The notes: generated by a model not told the origin, from the letters alone. A stretch of DNA of 64,000 nucleotides from Streptomyces carminius (GCF_002794255.1 NZ_PGGW01000038.1:248001-312000); one strand, 5' to 3'; shown: positions 17,239 to 27,029, counted from the first letter of the stretch. Made by a program: numbers and translations.

Positions 17239-18791
17239 GACGCGTCCAGGGACGTACCGATCACGTGGTGGTCGTCGGCGCCGGGCTGTCCGGGCTGGCG
17301 GCCGCCCTGCACCTCCTCGGCGCCGGACGCCGGGTGACGGTCCTCGAACGCGACCCGGGGCCCGGCGGCCGGGCCGGGCGGCTGGAGCACGGCGGCTACC
17401 GCATCGACACCGGGCCGACCGTGCTGACCATGCCGCACCTGCTCGACGAGGCGCTGGCCGCGGTGGGCGAGTCGGTGGAGAAGCGGCTGGAGCTGCTCCC
17501 CCTGCACCCGGCCTACCGGGCCCGCTTCGCCGACGGCTCCGCGCTGGACGTCCACACCGGCGCCGAGGCCATGGCCGAGGAGGTGCGCCGTTTCGCCGGA
17601 CCCGCCGAGGCGGCCGGCTACCTGCGGCTGCGCCGCTGGCTGGAGCGCCTGTACCGGGCCCAGATGGGGCGCTTCATCGACAGCAACATCGACCACCCCC
17701 TGCAACTGCTCCACCCGGACCTCGCCCGGCTCGCCGCCCTGGGCGGCTTCGGACGGCTGGAGGGGCAGGTGGGACGGTTCCTGGCCGACGAGCGGCTGCG
17801 CCGGGTCTTCACCTTCCAGTCGCTGTACGCCGGGGTGGCGCCCGCCAGGGCGCTGGCCGCCTACGCGGTCATCGCCTACATGGACACCGTCGCCGGGGTC
17901 TGGTTCCCCCGCGGCGGCATGCACGCCGTGCCCGCCGCACTGGCCGGCGCCGCCCGCGACGCGGGCGCCGAACTGCGGTACGGGTGCGAGGTGACACGCC
18001 TGGAACAGCGGACCGGACGGGTGGTGGCCGTCCACACCGGCGACGGCGACCGCGTCCCCTGCGACGCGGTCGTCCTCACCCCCGACCTGCCCGTCGCCTA
18101 CCGGCTGCTGGGCCGCGCCCCCCGCCGCCCACTGGCCCTGCGGCACTCGCCCTCGGCGGTGGTGCTGCACGCCGGGGTCCGCCGCACCCGGAACGAACTG
18201 GCCCACCACAACCTCTTCTTCGGTGCCGCCTGGCGGCGCACCTTCACCGAGCTCACCTGTACCGGAAGCCTGATGAGTGATCCTTCCCTGCTGGTCACCC
18301 GCCCCACGGCCACCGACCCCGCGCTGGCCCCGCCGGGGCGCGAACTGCTCTACGTCCTGGCGCCCTGCCCCAACACCGACACCGGACCGCTGCCCTGGGA
18401 CGAGTTGGCGCCCCGCTACCGGGACACCCTGGTGGCCGAGCTGGAGAGCCGGGGCCTGACCGGGCTGGACGCGGACATCGAGACGGAGCACCTGGTCACC
18501 CCGGTGGACTGGGCCGCGCAGGGGCACGCCGCGGGCACCCCCTTCTCCGCCGCCCACACCTTCTGGCAGACCGGGCCGTTCCGCCCGGGGAACCTGGTGC
18601 GCGGCGTGGACAACGCCGTCCTGGCCGGCTGCGGCACCACTCCCGGCGTGGGCGTGCCGACCGTGCTGATCTCCGGGAAGCTGGCCGCCCGGCGCGTCAC
18701 CGGCCCGCCACCGGCGGCCGGCGCGCCGCGCCGCGCCGGCCGCCGTACCGCCCACCTCCCCGCTGCCGCCGGGGAGGTGGGACAGCCGTGA
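17235..18791 (+). CDS. crtI: Phytoene desaturase CrtI
   Basis: A 518-aa FAD-dependent desaturase converting phytoene to lycopene. The dinucleotide fold [20 protein letters not shown] is at residues 12-31. [20 protein letters not shown] follows. The C-terminal [20 protein letters not shown] is the carotenoid oxidoreductase signature. The GTG overlaps crtE by four bases. About 25 Pro/Arg-rich residues at the end extend past the usual length. Confidence 0.95.
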   Translation: MRRVQGRTDHVVVVGAGLSGLAAALHLLGAGRRVTVLERDPGPGGRAGRLEHGGYRIDTGPTVLTMPHLLDEALAAVGESVEKRLELLPLHPAYRARFADGSALDVHTGAEAMAEEVRRFAGPAEAAGYLRLRRWLERLYRAQMGRFIDSNIDHPLQLLHPDLARLAALGGFGRLEGQVGRFLADERLRRVFTFQSLYAGVAPARALAAYAVIAYMDTVAGVWFPRGGMHAVPAALAGAARDAGAELRYGCEVTRLEQRTGRVVAVHTGDGDRVPCDAVVLTPDLPVAYRLLGRAPRRPLALRHSPSAVVLHAGVRRTRNELAHHNLFFGAAWRRTFTELTCTGSLMSDPSLLVTRPTATDPALAPPGRELLYVLAPCPNTDTGPLPWDELAPRYRDTLVAELESRGLTGLDADIETEHLVTPVDWAAQGHAAGTPFSAAHTFWQTGPFRPGNLVRGVDNAVLAGCGTTPGVGVPTVLISGKLAARRVTGPPPAAGAPRRAGRRTAHLPAAAGEVGQP

Positions 18792-19804
18792 CCGCCCGGG
18801 AACTGGACGCCGCGGGCGTCACCGATCCGCGGCTGCGTCACGCCTACACCGTCTGCCGCCGGCTCAACGCCCGGCACGGCAGGACGTACTTCCTGGCCAC
18901 CCGGCTGCTGCCGGTCGAGCGGCGTCCGGCCGTGCACGCCCTGTACGGCTTCGCCCGCTGGGCGGACGACATCGTCGACGACCTCGGCACCGGCCGCACC
19001 CCCGCCGAGCGCGCCGGGGAACTGGACGCGCTGGAGAAGGAGCTGCGCGCCGGACCGAGCGCGGACAGCACCGTCCCCGTGCTGCGCGCGCTGGCCCACA
19101 CCGCCGCCGCCTACCGCATCGATCCCGGACTGTTCGCCGATTTCATGGCCTCCATGCGGATGGACCTGGACATCTCGGACTACCCCACCTACCGGGACCT
19201 GTACGCCTACATGCACGGCTCGGCCGCAGTCATCGGCCTGCAGATGGTGCCCGTGCTGGGCACGGTGGTCCCGCGCGGGGAGGCCGAGCCGCACGCGGCG
19301 GCCCTGGGGGTGGCCTTCCAGCTCACCAACTTCCTGCGCGACGTCGGCGAGGACCTGGACCGCGGCCGGGTCTACCTCCCGGGCGAGGTCCTCACCGCCC
19401 ACGGGGTGGACCGCGAACTGCTGCGCCGGTGCCGCGACACCGGACGCGGCCACCCCCGGGTGCGCGCGGCACTGCGCGAGGTCGCCGCGCACACCCGGTC
19501 GGTGTACCGCGAGGCCCGCCCCGGCATCGCCATGCTCGACCCCGTCGCCCGGCCCTGCATCCGTACGGCGTTCACCCTCTACGGCGGCATCCTGGAGCGG
19601 ATCGAGGACGCCGGCTACGACGTGCTGCACCGCCGGGTCGCCGTGCCCGGCCGCCGCCGGGCCGCCGTCGCCCTGGACGGACTGGCCCGGCTCGCCGCCG
19701 CCCGGGCGCGGCACCGCGCCGTACCCGCCGGGCGGCCGGCCGAGGACCCGGAACCCGCCGGCCGCCCGGCCCGCACCGTCTTCCGCAGGAGGGCCCTGCC
19801 ATGA
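18788..19804 (+). CDS. crtB: Phytoene synthase CrtB
   Basis: A 338-aa squalene/phytoene synthase condensing two GGPP molecules. The two aspartate motifs are [10 protein letters not shown] (about residues 58-67) and [17 protein letters not shown] (about 182-198). The GTG overlaps crtI (GTGA) and the stop overlaps the next ATG, so the four crt genes form one coupled transcript. Confidence 0.95.
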   Translation: MTARELDAAGVTDPRLRHAYTVCRRLNARHGRTYFLATRLLPVERRPAVHALYGFARWADDIVDDLGTGRTPAERAGELDALEKELRAGPSADSTVPVLRALAHTAAAYRIDPGLFADFMASMRMDLDISDYPTYRDLYAYMHGSAAVIGLQMVPVLGTVVPRGEAEPHAAALGVAFQLTNFLRDVGEDLDRGRVYLPGEVLTAHGVDRELLRRCRDTGRGHPRVRAALREVAAHTRSVYREARPGIAMLDPVARPCIRTAFTLYGGILERIEDAGYDVLHRRVAVPGRRRAAVALDGLARLAAARARHRAVPAGRPAEDPEPAGRPARTVFRRRALP

Positions 19805-20889
19805 CCCGCGAACCACTCCGCCGAAGCGGCGGCCCGTCCCGCCCCGCTCGCTTTCCCGTCCGCCGTCCCCTCCGCCTCCCCACCCTGCCGCGCCGCGGGC
19901 TGCCGCTGCGGCCGGCCGCCCCGGTGGACTGGGCCACACAGCGGCCCACCTGGCGCGACGCCTCACCGGCCGTCATCGCGGCCGCCCTGAAACGGGCCAC
20001 CGCCCGGCCCTCGGGGAACTGGTACGTGCTGGGACCGTCCGAGCGGATACGGCCCGGCCGCGCCCACGGACGCACCGTCGCGGGCACGGAGGTGGTCGCC
20101 TGGCGCGACGAGGCCGGCCGGCTGACCGCGGGACCCGGCGCCTGCCCCCACCTGGGCGCGCCGCTGAAGGACAGCCCCGTGCACTGCGGCCGACTGGTCT
20201 GCCACTGGCACGGGCTGGCCCTGGACGGCCGCGGCGGCGCCGGCTGGGAACCGTACCCGGTCCACGACGACGGCGTCCTGGCCTGGGTCCGGCTGGACGC
20301 GGCCGGCGGCGAGGAGCCGCTGGAGCGCCCGGTGGTACCCGAACGGCCCGCCCGGGACGCCTCGCTGTGCGCGGTCACCGAGGCCGAGGGCGTCTGCGAA
20401 CCGGAGGACGTCGTCGCCAACCGCCTCGACCCCTGGCACGGCGCCTGGTTCCACCCCTACTCCTTCACCGGTCTGACGGTGCTCCAGGCACCCGGGACCG
20501 GCCCGGAACCCTCCGACCCGGCCGAGGACCGCTTCACCGTCCAGGTCACCTTCCGGGTGGCCTCGCGCGGCGCGGTCCCGGTGCGGGCGGTCTTCACCGC
20601 CCCCGAGCCGCGCACCGTGGTGATGCGCATCACCGAGGGGGAGGGGGTGTCGTCGGTGGTGGAGACGCACGCCACCCCGCTGGGCGAGGACGAGCGGGGC
20701 CGGCCCCGTACCGTCGTCACCGAGGCGGTGCTCGCCACCTCCGACCGCCCCGGCTTCGCCCTGGCCCGGGCGGCGGCCCCGCTGCTGCGCCCGCTGGTGC
20801 GGCGCACCGCGGCCCGGTTGTGGCGCGACGACCTCGCCTACGCCGAACGGCGGTGGCAACTGCGCAGCACGGGCCGTTTTCCCGGCTGA
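19801..20889 (+). CDS. DUF5914 Rieske [2Fe-2S] protein of the carotenoid cluster
   Basis: A 362-aa protein. After a basic, proline-rich N-terminus, a Rieske domain (about residues 78-165) carries CPHLGAPL and CHWHGLAL, giving the two Cys and two His ligands. The C-terminal half (180-355) contains [19 protein letters not shown] and looks like a START/oxygenase-type catalytic domain (DUF5914). Such genes recur beside crtB in Streptomyces. A ring or chain hydroxylation, or another oxygenation of the carotenoid, is the natural inference but untested. Its ATG overlaps crtB by four bases. Confidence 0.82.
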   Translation: MTREPLRRSGGPSRPARFPVRRPLRLPTLPRRGLPLRPAAPVDWATQRPTWRDASPAVIAAALKRATARPSGNWYVLGPSERIRPGRAHGRTVAGTEVVAWRDEAGRLTAGPGACPHLGAPLKDSPVHCGRLVCHWHGLALDGRGGAGWEPYPVHDDGVLAWVRLDAAGGEEPLERPVVPERPARDASLCAVTEAEGVCEPEDVVANRLDPWHGAWFHPYSFTGLTVLQAPGTGPEPSDPAEDRFTVQVTFRVASRGAVPVRAVFTAPEPRTVVMRITEGEGVSSVVETHATPLGEDERGRPRTVVTEAVLATSDRPGFALARAAAPLLRPLVRRTAARLWRDDLAYAERRWQLRSTGRFPG

Positions 20890-20949
20890 GCCTTCCGGGA
20901 GCCGGCATCCGCCCTCCGGCCGGAACCGTTCATTCGAAACAGTGAAAGA

Positions 20950-20975
20950 CCGGGCAGCGCGCACGTGCTGCCCGG
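20950..20975. terminator. Terminator of the crtEIB-Rieske operon
   Basis: CCGGGCAGC and GCTGCCCGG form a 9-bp stem with an 8-base loop, about 60 bases after the last crt stop. Confidence 0.6.
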
Positions 20976-21068
20976 CTCCCGGGTTCCCCCCTGATGGGAT
21001 GTCCGCCATCGGAACGACACCGCGCCGCCGCGCACGGCGCGGCACGCACACCCATGGAGGGACCCGTC

Positions 21069-21344
21069 GTGAAAACCAGGAAGATCTTCCCCTTGCTCGT
21101 CGCCGTGGCCGCCGTGGCGGCCGTGTCCGCGGGAACGGCGGGCGCCGCCCCGCTCCCCGTCGGACAGCCGGTCCCGGCCCCGCAGCGGAATGACGACGCG
21201 CAGCGGTACCGGCTCCTCGTCCAGTGCAGCGACGGCCGCCAGTACGGGGGCGAGAGCACGGCCCCGCCCGGGGACCTGAGCGGAGTCCAGGAGCACTGCC
21301 CCTCCGGGACGACCGCGACCGGCTGGAGCTGGCAGACCGACTGA
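21069..21344 (+). CDS. Small exported protein within the carotenoid locus
   Basis: A 91-aa preprotein with a textbook Sec signal (KTRKIFPLLVAVAAVAAVSA, cleavage near GAA). The mature part is about 60 residues with two cysteines (VQCSDG and EHCPSG) that could form one disulfide, and ends GWSWQTD. GTG 21069 has GGAGGG upstream. No known function; it sits between the two arms of the crt cluster. Confidence 0.65.
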   Translation: MKTRKIFPLLVAVAAVAAVSAGTAGAAPLPVGQPVPAPQRNDDAQRYRLLVQCSDGRQYGGESTAPPGDLSGVQEHCPSGTTATGWSWQTD

Positions 21345-21517
21345 GACCCCCGCGGGGCGGCCGGTGCCGCGACCGGAAGGGGCTGCCGGGAAGCGCGCGG
21401 CGCCCGGTGCGGTGCGTCGCAGGGCGGAGGACCGCCCGCGTACCGGGCGCACTCGGGCGACTCCGGCGACGCGGCCGGGGCACCTCCCGGCGGCAGCCGG
21501 GGGAGTGGTGTGCCCGG

Positions 21518-21549
21518 GGCGCCTCCGGGCCGCCGGGCCCGGGGGCGCC
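21518..21549. terminator. Terminator between convergent transcripts
   Basis: A 13-bp stem with one G-T pair (GGCGCCTCCGGGC / GCCCGGGGGCGCC) lies between the exported-protein gene and crtU, serving either strand. Confidence 0.5.
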
Positions 21550-21628
21550 GCGAGCCGGTTGACCCTCCCGGCCGCAGCGCGCCCCGGGGCCTGGCCGACG
21601 GCGGCCCCGGCCTCGCGGGGCAGTACAC

Positions 21629-23233
21629 CTAGTCCCGGGTCCGGCCCCGGTCACCCAGCGCCGCCAGCGCCCGCAGCGGTGCCGAACGCCCGGCGTTGGG
21701 CACCGTCCACAGCGTTTGCCCCCGCACCCCCCAGCGCTCCAGCAGCGCGTTCGCCGCCAGGAAGCCGGTGGTGGCCGCCCGCTCCATCAGCGCCACCGGC
21801 AGATCCACCCGGACGCAGTCCCCGGCGAGCACCACACCCGGGTCGGGGGTGCGCACCGGGGGGCGGTCGGCGAAGGACCCCACCGCGAACAGCGGGCAGT
21901 CCGCCCGCCACTCGTGCACCGCGTCCACCACCCGCGCCGGGCGGGTCTCCGGCCAGAGCCGGTGCAGTTCGGCGAGCAGCGCCTCCTGCACGGCGGCGCG
22001 GTCGGCGCCGGGCGGGACGGCGTACGCGTGCAGCTCCACCACCGAACCGCCGGTGCGCCGCGCCCAGCGGGCCGCCTCGCCCTCCCAGCGCTCCAGCACG
22101 CTGACGTTGTCCAGCGGACCGTAGCCGCTGGTGCCCAGGAAACCGGGGCGCTCGGGGCGGACGGGGCGGTCCAGCCACAGCCGGGTCACCAGGAAGGGCG
22201 GGGCGGTGCGCAGCCGGGCGACACGGTCGCGCCAGGCGGGATCGCCCAGACGAGGGGAGCCGGCCACCACCTGCCGCAGTCCGGCGGTGTCCAGGGCCAG
22301 GACCACCGCGTCGTACCGCTGCGGCGCGCCGCCCCCGGCGACCACCTCGTAACCGCCCGACGAGGTGGGGGAGACCGTCTCCACGGCCGTGTCCGTACGC
22401 GTCTCGGCGCCGTGGCCGCGCAGGTACTTCGCCAGCGGCTCCCACAGGGCGGTGGGGAAGGGCTCGTTGGCCACGTCGAAGAGCAGTCCCTCGCCGGAGC
22501 CCAGGAAGTAGATGTGGAACATCAGCGCCAGCTCGGCGGCCGACAGCTCCCCGGGATCGGCGAAGAAGCTGCGGGAGAAGACCTGGAAGGCCAGATGCCG
22601 GGCGCCGGCGGGGAAGCGGACGCGGTCCAGGAAGTCGGCGGCGCTGATCCCGTCGAGCCGCTCGAACACCTGCGGCACCCGTACGTCCAGCAGCGGCAGG
22701 GCCGCCACCGGGTCCATGCGCAGCAGCCCCGGCAGTGTGAACGTGGGGCTGAGGGCGGCGAAGCCGAGCGCGTTCCACGGCGGGGTGCGGGGCACCCGGG
22801 CGAAGCCGTCCCGGGCGCCGCCGCTGTGGACCAGGGGGTAGTCGGGCAGCCCGGAGAGCATCCCCAGCGAGCCGTCCACCCGGCGCAGCAGCCCGCGCAG
22901 GTTGTAGTACTGGCGGAAGAAGGCATGGAAGCCGCGGCTCATCGTCACCGCCGAGCCGTCCGCCAGCGTCACCGGCCAGCCGGCCAGCCGTCCGCCCAGT
23001 TGCGGCTCCCGCTCCAGGACGGTGACCCGCGCCCCGCGTTCGGCCAGCGCGGTGGCCGCCGCCAGCCCGGCGATGCCGCCGCCCGCGACGGCGACCCGCG
23101 GCGGCTCCCCGGCCACCGCCGGGCGTCCCGGCGCCGGGTGGAGGACGGCCGCGTGGCGGTCGCGCCCGCGCCGGGCGACCGGGCGGCCGGGTACGGCGGC
23201 CGGCCGTCGGTGGTGCGGTGGGAGCAGCGGCAT
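21629..23233 (-). CDS. crtU: Carotene desaturase/methyltransferase-type flavoprotein CrtU
   Basis: A 534-aa FAD-dependent protein. The Rossmann motif VAVAGGGIAGLAAATALAER starts near residue 40, then TVLEREPQLGGRLAGW. Later motifs are SRGFHAFFRQYYNLRGLLRR and FDVANEPFPTALWEPLAKYL. These are characteristic of CrtU, which desaturates and shifts a methyl group on beta-rings to make aromatic carotenoids such as isorenieratene. The C-terminal DPGVVLAGDCVRVDLPVALM is the second FAD region. ATG 23233 has AGGAG. It follows crtY by 110 bp, same strand. Confidence 0.88.
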   Translation of the reverse strand: MPLLPPHHRRPAAVPGRPVARRGRDRHAAVLHPAPGRPAVAGEPPRVAVAGGGIAGLAAATALAERGARVTVLEREPQLGGRLAGWPVTLADGSAVTMSRGFHAFFRQYYNLRGLLRRVDGSLGMLSGLPDYPLVHSGGARDGFARVPRTPPWNALGFAALSPTFTLPGLLRMDPVAALPLLDVRVPQVFERLDGISAADFLDRVRFPAGARHLAFQVFSRSFFADPGELSAAELALMFHIYFLGSGEGLLFDVANEPFPTALWEPLAKYLRGHGAETRTDTAVETVSPTSSGGYEVVAGGGAPQRYDAVVLALDTAGLRQVVAGSPRLGDPAWRDRVARLRTAPPFLVTRLWLDRPVRPERPGFLGTSGYGPLDNVSVLERWEGEAARWARRTGGSVVELHAYAVPPGADRAAVQEALLAELHRLWPETRPARVVDAVHEWRADCPLFAVGSFADRPPVRTPDPGVVLAGDCVRVDLPVALMERAATTGFLAANALLERWGVRGQTLWTVPNAGRSAPLRALAALGDRGRTRD

Positions 23234-23343
23234 GGGGGGAACACTCCTGTCGGACGAGGACGGCGGGGAACGGCGGGGAACACGGGAGCGGGGAACGGAG
23301 CGGCACCCGGGAGCGGCGCCGGGACGGCGGGGGAGAGGACGGC

Positions 23344-24579
23344 TCAGGACACGGCGGCGCGCCGCGGCAGTACGGGCAGTTCCACCGCCGAGCGCAGCAT
23401 GGGCAGCACCGGAGTGCTCAGCCCGATGGCGAACTCCTCCCACCACCGGGAGCGGCCGTCGAGGAACCGCAGCAGCCGGTCGGGGGGGTTGCGCAGGAAA
23501 AGGTCGCTGAAGAACCGCGCCCCCGCCACCCGGCCGGTGTCCACGGCCCGCAGCATGACCGCGTCCATCGCCCGGTGGCGGGCGGCGTGCGCGGCGGGCG
23601 GCACCGGGACGCGCCCGCGGCGCCAGGCGTCGGCGATGGCGTCGCTCTGCCGCTGGACGGCGGCGAAGGTGTAGCCGGTGGCGGGCCGGGTGGCGCCGCC
23701 GGCCGTTCCGATGCGGAAGACACAGCGCCCGGCGCGGCGCGGGAAGACGGCGTCCGTCATGGGGATGACGCCCTGCTCGGTGCCGGTGACCGTCATTCCC
23801 CCCAGGCCCAGCACCCGGCCGGTGTAGTCCCGCAGCGCCCGCTCGTAGCCCTCCGGCGACAGCGGGGTGCGGGAGAACTCGGTGTACTCCACCAGCGCCT
23901 CCCGCCGTCCCAGCGGCAGGACGTAGCCGAAGGACAGTCCGTGGGCGGGCTGCGGGGTGCGGAAGTCCATCAGTTCCACGGCCGACGGGTCGAACGCGTC
24001 GGCGGAACAGCGCACGAACCAGCCGCGGAAGTGCTGGAGCAGCGTGCTGCGCGCGGGCGGGAGCCGCCGGGGCGGGCGGGAGTCGAACACCCAGCGGGCC
24101 CGCACCCGCACCGGGGCCCCCGCGGTGTCGGTGCCGTGGACGACGGCGCCGCCCGCCGGATCGTCCCGCACCCGGTCGACCACCGCGGTCAGCCGCCGTA
24201 CCCGGGGCAGGGGCGCCAGCCGGGTATCCACCAGGGCGGCGAAGTCGGTGGAGCGGAGCATCTTGTAGCGCGCGGCGCCCAGGTGGGCCTCGGCGGTACG
24301 GCCGTCCGGACCGCGCACCCGCAGCCGGTCCCAGCCGGCCCGTACCGCCTCGTCGTACGGGCCCTCGCCGGTCTCCCAGAAGCACCAGGTGCGGGCCGGG
24401 GCGCGCACCGGCCCCTCGGGCGCCTCGACGAGGACGACGGTGGGCGCGGTGCCGTCCGGGCCGGGGGTGTAGGCCAGCCGGTGCACCAGGGACAGCCCGG
24501 CGGCGCCGGCGCCCACCACGGCGATGTCCGCGGGGGTGTCCGCGGGGGTGTCCGCGCCGGGATCTTCCAGATCGCTCAC
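23344..24579 (-). CDS. crtY: Lycopene beta-cyclase CrtY
   Basis: A 411-aa flavoprotein cyclising lycopene to beta-carotene. The nucleotide-binding fold DIAVVGAGAAGLSLVHRLAY is at residues 18-37. FRIGTAGGATRPATGYTF near residue 290 is the family signature. A duplicated 12-bp unit (ADTPADTPAD) precedes the fold. It starts the leftward crtY-crtU pair, supplying the substrate ring to CrtU. Confidence 0.93.
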   Translation of the reverse strand: MSDLEDPGADTPADTPADIAVVGAGAAGLSLVHRLAYTPGPDGTAPTVVLVEAPEGPVRAPARTWCFWETGEGPYDEAVRAGWDRLRVRGPDGRTAEAHLGAARYKMLRSTDFAALVDTRLAPLPRVRRLTAVVDRVRDDPAGGAVVHGTDTAGAPVRVRARWVFDSRPPRRLPPARSTLLQHFRGWFVRCSADAFDPSAVELMDFRTPQPAHGLSFGYVLPLGRREALVEYTEFSRTPLSPEGYERALRDYTGRVLGLGGMTVTGTEQGVIPMTDAVFPRRAGRCVFRIGTAGGATRPATGYTFAAVQRQSDAIADAWRRGRVPVPPAAHAARHRAMDAVMLRAVDTGRVAGARFFSDLFLRNPPDRLLRFLDGRSRWWEEFAIGLSTPVLPMLRSAVELPVLPRRAAVS

Positions 24580-24653
24580 TCCGGCCGTCTTCCACGCCGT
24601 GCCCCCTCGTACACCGTTCGTGTCCGGCAGAACCCCTCGCGGCGGGGGCGGCC

Positions 24654-25313
24654 CTACCGCGGCACCGGTGCCCAGGGGCTCACGGCGAGCCTGCCGGTGT
24701 TGCCGAGGTCGAGGTGGGCGGGTACGGTCCGCGGCTCCCGGTCACCGAGCGGGTCGATCTCCACGGCGCTGCCGGTGGCGGCGGGCACCGTGGGGTCCGT
24801 GACGGTGTTGCGCCACACCAGGCGGGCCACCGCCGACTCGCCGGGGTCCAGGGGCACCGGTGCGGGGGCGTCGTCGAGCCCGCCGATGAGGGCGATCTCG
24901 GACACCTTGTGGAGGATCTCCACCTCCAGCGGCTCCCCGTCCCCGTCCAGCACCCGCACACCGGGACGGCCGCGGATGGTGCGGGAGGTCTCGCCGCAGT
25001 TCACCAGCCGGACGCCCAGCACCCGCAGCCCCATGGCCGCCTCCGCCTCCTCCGCCTGGACGCGCAGGCCCGAGGCCGGGCAGGAGGACGCGGAGGGGGA
25101 GGGCCGGGGGGAGGGGGACAAGCCGTACTGCACGTGCCCCTCGGGAAACGAGGAGGCGAGCCGGTCCGGGCGGGGGAAGGCCGAGGGGTGCGGGGAGGAG
25201 GCCGACGGGGCGGGCTGGGTGCCGCAGGCGGCCAGCAGGCCGATCACCGGGAGCAGCAGGGCCGGGCGGAGGGCCGGCCGACGCGCCCCGGACGCGGCTG
25301 TGGTGGTGTTCAT
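24654..25313 (-). CDS. DUF4232 lipoprotein
   Basis: A 219-aa lipoprotein. Signal and lipobox LLAAC end at Cys 30; a Ser/Pro-rich linker follows. The C-terminal beta-rich DUF4232 domain contains LRVLGVRLVNCGETSRTIRG, with GRPGVRVLDGDG. Surface-anchored and of unknown function. ATG 25313 is chosen because it gives a standard signal length. It is divergent from the XRE-cupin regulator, with the double palindrome between them. Confidence 0.8.
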   Translation of the reverse strand: MNTTTAASGARRPALRPALLLPVIGLLAACGTQPAPSASSPHPSAFPRPDRLASSFPEGHVQYGLSPSPRPSPSASSCPASGLRVQAEEAEAAMGLRVLGVRLVNCGETSRTIRGRPGVRVLDGDGEPLEVEILHKVSEIALIGGLDDAPAPVPLDPGESAVARLVWRNTVTDPTVPAATGSAVEIDPLGDREPRTVPAHLDLGNTGRLAVSPWAPVPR

Positions 25314-25335
25314 CCGATCATCGTTCCATGGCTTC

Positions 25336-25370
25336 TTGCCCAAGAGGCAAAGAAATTGCCCGCCAGGCAG
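25336..25370. promoter_or_regulatory. Tandem 15-bp palindromes, likely operator of the XRE-cupin regulator
   Basis: TTGCC-N5-GGCAA (25336-25350) is followed exactly 20 bp on by TTGCC-N5-GGCAG (25356-25370), putting two dimer sites on the same face of the helix. The pair lies 22 bp before the regulator start and 23 bp before the divergent lipoprotein start. The AT-rich spacing AGAAA is unusual here. Autoregulation is inferred. Confidence 0.65.
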
Positions 25371-25391
25371 GTTTCTGGCTCAATCACCTCT

Positions 25392-26030
25392 GTGAACTCC
25401 TCATCCGAGGGCCCTGCCGAGGCGGCGGCCGGCACCCCGCCCGACGGTCTGCCGCCACGGATCGCCGCCCGGCTGCGCGAGCTGCGCCGGCGGGGCGGCC
25501 TGACCCTGGAGACCGCCGCCCGGCGCGCGGACCTGTCACCCGCCCACCTGTCCCGCCTGGAGACGGGCCGCCGCCAGCCCTCGCTGCCGTCGCTGCTCGC
25601 GCTCGCCCGGATCTACGGTACGACCGTGTCGGACCTGCTCGGCGAGACGGTGGCCGAACGGGACCCGGTGGTACGGGCCGGCCGTGCGGAGACGGTCACC
25701 GCGGACGGCTGGATCTACCGCCCGGCCGGAGGATCGGGCCGGGCGATGCAGGCACTGCGGGTCCACGTCCCCCACCGGCCGCGGCACGATCCGGTCCGGG
25801 TGCACCCCGGCGAGGAGTGGATCCACGTGCTCGGCGGCCGGCTGCGGCTGGTGCTGGAGGAGAACGAGCACCTCCTGTGGCCGGGGGACTCGGCGCACTT
25901 CGACTCGCTCACCCCGCACCGCATCGCGGCGGCGACCGCCGACGGCGCGGACCTGCTGTTCGTGCACACGTTGCTGCGCAGCACCGTCGCCGAACTGTGC
26001 GTCGGCGCGGCGGGGCCGCGTATCACCTGA
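25392..26030 (+). CDS. XRE-family regulator with C-terminal cupin
   Basis: A 212-aa protein. The helix-turn-helix (about residues 22-77) includes LTLETAARRADLSPAHLSRL and ETGRRQPSLPSLLALARIYG. A cupin_2 domain (110-190) has HPGEEWIHVLGGRLRLVLEE and LLWPGDSAHFDSLTPHRI. This architecture usually gives a small-molecule-responsive repressor. GTG 25392 follows the double palindrome. It is followed 68 bp on by its DUF6126 partner. Confidence 0.88.
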   Translation: MNSSSEGPAEAAAGTPPDGLPPRIAARLRELRRRGGLTLETAARRADLSPAHLSRLETGRRQPSLPSLLALARIYGTTVSDLLGETVAERDPVVRAGRAETVTADGWIYRPAGGSGRAMQALRVHVPHRPRHDPVRVHPGEEWIHVLGGRLRLVLEENEHLLWPGDSAHFDSLTPHRIAAATADGADLLFVHTLLRSTVAELCVGAAGPRIT

Positions 26031-26098
26031 AGGCTGCGGCCCCGGTTCCCCGTTTCCCGTTCCCGCCGGCTCCGGCCGGTCCGAAAGGCGGCATCACC

Positions 26099-26251
26099 AT
26101 GTCCGAACAGCACCCCCGCCCCGCGGCGCCGATGAACGAGGAGCGGAAGTTCCCCCGCGGGCTCGTCGTCCGGCTCTTCGTCTACCTGATCGCCGGCCAC
26201 CTGGTCGCGGCCTTCCTCTACCTGCTGTTCGAGCTGGGCGGCGGGCGGTGA
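26099..26251 (+). CDS. DUF6126 family small membrane protein
   Basis: A 50-aa protein with a polar N-terminus (EERKFPRGLVVRLFVYLIAG) running into one transmembrane helix and ending LFELGGGR. This is the DUF6126 pattern, an uncharacterised actinobacterial family I recall as a constant neighbour of XRE-cupin regulators. GAAAGG precedes the ATG. It may be the regulator's target or effector. Confidence 0.75.
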   Translation: MSEQHPRPAAPMNEERKFPRGLVVRLFVYLIAGHLVAAFLYLLFELGGGR

Positions 26252-26284
26252 CGGCAGGCCCCGGACCGCGCACCGGCCCGGGGC

Positions 26285-26941
26285 TCAGCGGCGCATCGGC
26301 CCGGGAACGGTCATCCGGAAGGGGTCCACGGCCACCGCGAGCCGGGTGGTGGTGCGCTCCAGGGCAGGGAGCCGCTCCGGCCACGAGGTGACCGTCAGCG
26401 TCCCGGGGCGGAGGGTCCCCCGCAGCCGGCCGGGGACGAACAGCCGCCGCCCGGGCGAACCGGAGAAGCCCGGAAGGGGAAGCGGCACACCCGGCAGGCC
26501 CGGCCGCCCGGCCCCGAGGACCAACTCGGCCAGCGGACCGTCCCGGTCGGCGACGCGCACCGCCGTCCGCCCACCGGTGTCCGTCCAGACGAACTCGGCG
26601 AGTTCCTTGGGGAGTCCCCAGATGTCCCGCCCGCCGCGCACCGAGACGGCGTCGTCGACCCAGATACGGTCGACCAGCAGCCCGGCACGGCGGCCGCGGC
26701 GGACCAGCGGGCCGATGGCCAGCTCGTCGTAGCGCAAGGTGCCCTCCCGGTACCGGACCAGCCCGACGGCCAGCAGGGAGGGGGAGACCAGCGGGCGCAG
26801 ATCCCCGGGGACGGGCAGTGGGCGGCGGAGCGGCAGGAGGCCGGCCCACAGTTTCCCCCGGAACCTCCAGGGTGCGGGCGGACAGGACGCACGGGTCCCC
26901 TCGGGGTCCTCCGGCACGCTGTCCGGAACGGGACCGGGCAT
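26285..26941 (-). CDS. Acetoacetate decarboxylase-family protein
   Basis: A 218-aa single-domain protein. RIWVDDAVSVRGGRDIWGLP (about residues 92-111) followed by KEL is the acetoacetate decarboxylase-fold signature, including the loop bearing the Schiff-base lysine region. Activity on acetoacetate is not assured; many homologues are decarboxylase-like proteins of unknown substrate. ATG 26941 has GGAAGGAG. It is a monocistronic leftward gene. Confidence 0.75.
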   Translation of the reverse strand: MPGPVPDSVPEDPEGTRASCPPAPWRFRGKLWAGLLPLRRPLPVPGDLRPLVSPSLLAVGLVRYREGTLRYDELAIGPLVRRGRRAGLLVDRIWVDDAVSVRGGRDIWGLPKELAEFVWTDTGGRTAVRVADRDGPLAELVLGAGRPGLPGVPLPLPGFSGSPGRRLFVPGRLRGTLRPGTLTVTSWPERLPALERTTTRLAVAVDPFRMTVPGPMRR

Positions 26942-27029
26942 GTTCCGTGACTCCTTCCGTGCCGGGCCCCGCCGGGGAGGGCGGGGAAGGGCGGCACCGG
27001 CGGTGTGCCCGTCGGCCGAACGACCGTAC

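Noticed and set aside
20994..21068. Earlier start for the small exported protein
   Set aside because: It would put 25 polar residues before the signal peptide; GTG 21069 has GGAGGG.
23234..24595. crtU frame extended through the crtY region
   Set aside because: Out-of-frame shadow of crtY; the ATG at 23233 with AGGAG fits the family length.
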